From assembly GCF_949628215.1 (NCBI RefSeq), contig NC_134288.1, positions 5,518,001 to 5,582,000 of the forward strand: a DNA stretch of 64,000 bases, written 5' to 3'. Below the pieces are notes generated by a model. The model was not told the DNA's origin. It saw only the letters and a program-made list of their open reading frames with translations, and made no database searches. The stretch comes from Phalacrocorax aristotelis. Its lineage: Eukaryota > Chordata > Aves > Suliformes > Phalacrocoracidae. The position numbers and the translations under genes are program-made. This document shows positions 62,803 to 64,000 of the stretch, piece by piece (the first letter of the stretch is position 1; each line of letters opens with the position of its first letter).

Positions 62803-62842
<40 letters not shown>
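62803..62842. repeat. (TA)n(CA)n microsatellite
   Basis: A short TA run from 62803 passes into about 15 uninterrupted CA units to about 62841. It is a typical length-polymorphic dinucleotide repeat. Confidence 0.97.
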
Positions 62843-62847
<5 letters not shown>

Positions 62848-64000
62848 CCCGACGGAGCACTTAAAACATACTGCACACAGCAAAAGGCAAGCTTTTGCCC
62901 CTTGCCTCAGCAAGGCTGGTATTTCAGAACTGGGCATTACTAGGGGATTTGTAGGCGCTCAGTCTGATAACGAGACAAGGTTTCTGTTCATATCCATGGG
63001 AGCAGACTTAAACCAATATTATTCATTGCTTTTGGAAGCCTTACTACTTCCTACTTTATTTCAGATTTTTAGATTTTTTTCACTGCTTCATGGTCAGGGA
63101 TAGGAATGTCTCCTTGACACAAGGTACCAATATTTTAACATCAGACTGCTGTAGTCCAGGTATCACAATTATTTCTTGGAGTGTGATTTAAGGCACAGTC
63201 ACGAAAATAATTTTTACTGATAATACTCATGACAGCTGTGAGACTTACTGGATATAAATCTGTATTTCTGGTGACTTCATTGATGCCCACCCTTCTGTAT
63301 GCCTTTAAAACACCATCACCAAGAAAATTTAAGACCTTACCAAAGAAGCTTAGCTATAGCATTTTGTGTTATATGTTATTTAGTGCCCTGAAATGCTGAG
63401 TAGGGGTTTCTGAGAAAGAGCTGGGTAGTTTAATCCACCACACCTGATAGGCTTCAGAGGCTGTTTTGCCCAAGATGGCAAACCTGGATGTAGAGGTCTG
63501 TTGGCACAAGGTAGACCAGCAGTCTCCCACTTATGCCCCTTGGGAATAACTCAACACGGGTGCCGAAGTATCTTATCACACCAAGGAACACCTTGCCACA
63601 CTCCAGCCTGCTGTAAGCCAGCCAGGGAGGCAGCAGTCCCACATCCCTCCTAATCTCTAAGTAGAGAATCTGCAGAGTTGTGTTTCTTTTGTGAGTATGA
63701 AAATATTGTAACTCCTTAAGAAATTAAGGCTGCTCAGATTAAGCATCACAGATTTCCGCTTCTTTCCTTCTCCCCCAGAAAACTTTTTTGCAAAAACCCT
63801 TAGAAAATGAGTGGTTTTAGGGTAGAGTAGTTTAGTTAGGCTTGCAGACCACTGGGGGCAACCAGACTGAACCCAGCTCAAGTTCTGCTGGTAACCAGCA
63901 GTGAGTCATTACACCATGAACTCTGCTGGGATTCTGCACTGAGCATTCGAGAGAGGACTTATTTTAAAAAATCAGGGCTTTATTCCTTTGCCTGTAGGTG

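Larger units (their letters stand above)
59481..64000. other. Intergenic to right edge, no gene recognised
   Basis: No recognised exon or RNA gene. In human PPP1R16B follows ACTR5, but no part of it is recognised here. Simple repeats lie at 60.4 and 62.8 kb. Open frames at 61.2-61.7 kb exist on both strands and show no family pattern. Confidence 0.45.

Noticed and set aside
1..64000. CRISPR arrays, bacterial operons, intact endogenous retroviruses, tRNA or rRNA genes
   Set aside because: No regularly spaced direct repeats, no paired long terminal repeats with a retroviral coding body, and no cloverleaf or rRNA sequence were recognised on either strand.
48363..64000. Expected PPP1R16B or SLC32A1 exons near ACTR5
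   Set aside because: I looked for their recognisable coding sequence in the open frames and found none. They are presumed to lie outside the window.

Overview
The window looks like nuclear DNA from a bird, or at least a sauropsid. It has several CR1 LINE 3' ends with the typical ATTCTRTG-type tail, two CpG islands, GT-AG spliced genes with short introns, and proteins close to vertebrate orthologues. There is no bacterial, viral or plasmid organisation. The gene content matches the neighbourhood of human 20q11.23 (ADIG, ARHGAP40, ACTR5).

Layout: (1) 1-~29.9 kb, minus strand: the 5' part of a RhoGAP gene of the ARHGAP18/28/40 family, called ARHGAP40 from its neighbours. Two coding exons (6893-6713 and 2250-2030) join in phase; the GAP domain lies beyond the left edge. 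The remainder is intron. A CpG island at ~29.95-30.5 kb is the likely promoter and first exon. (2) 33.0-35.25 kb, minus strand: a two-exon adipogenin (ADIG) homologue. Its N-terminus, including the membrane segment, matches the mammalian protein, but its C-terminal tail is much longer (about 162 aa predicted; roughly 80 aa in mammals). A TATA-like box and a C/EBP-ATF composite site lie just upstream. (3) 37.65-48.36 kb, plus strand: complete ACTR5 (ARP5, INO80 chromatin remodelling complex), nine coding exons, 613 codons plus stop, all phases consistent, with a CpG-island promoter and a poly(A) signal at 49,168. (4) 49.2-64 kb: no convincing gene. It holds three CR1 fragments, a CA microsatellite, a G-rich stretch and one unexplained, almost open minus-strand frame at 58.6-59.15 kb.

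The genes do not form a pathway: ARHGAP40 is a predicted Rho-GTPase regulator, ADIG a small membrane protein of fat-storing cells, and ACTR5 a nuclear chromatin factor. The most interesting points are the long-tailed adipogenin and its regulatory motifs, and the head-to-head ADIG/ACTR5 arrangement. In human, as I recall it, ADIG-ARHGAP40-SLC32A1-ACTR5 all lie in one orientation with SLC32A1 next to ACTR5, so this window suggests an inversion. All exon models are read by eye from splice sites, phase and remembered family sequence; no search was run.
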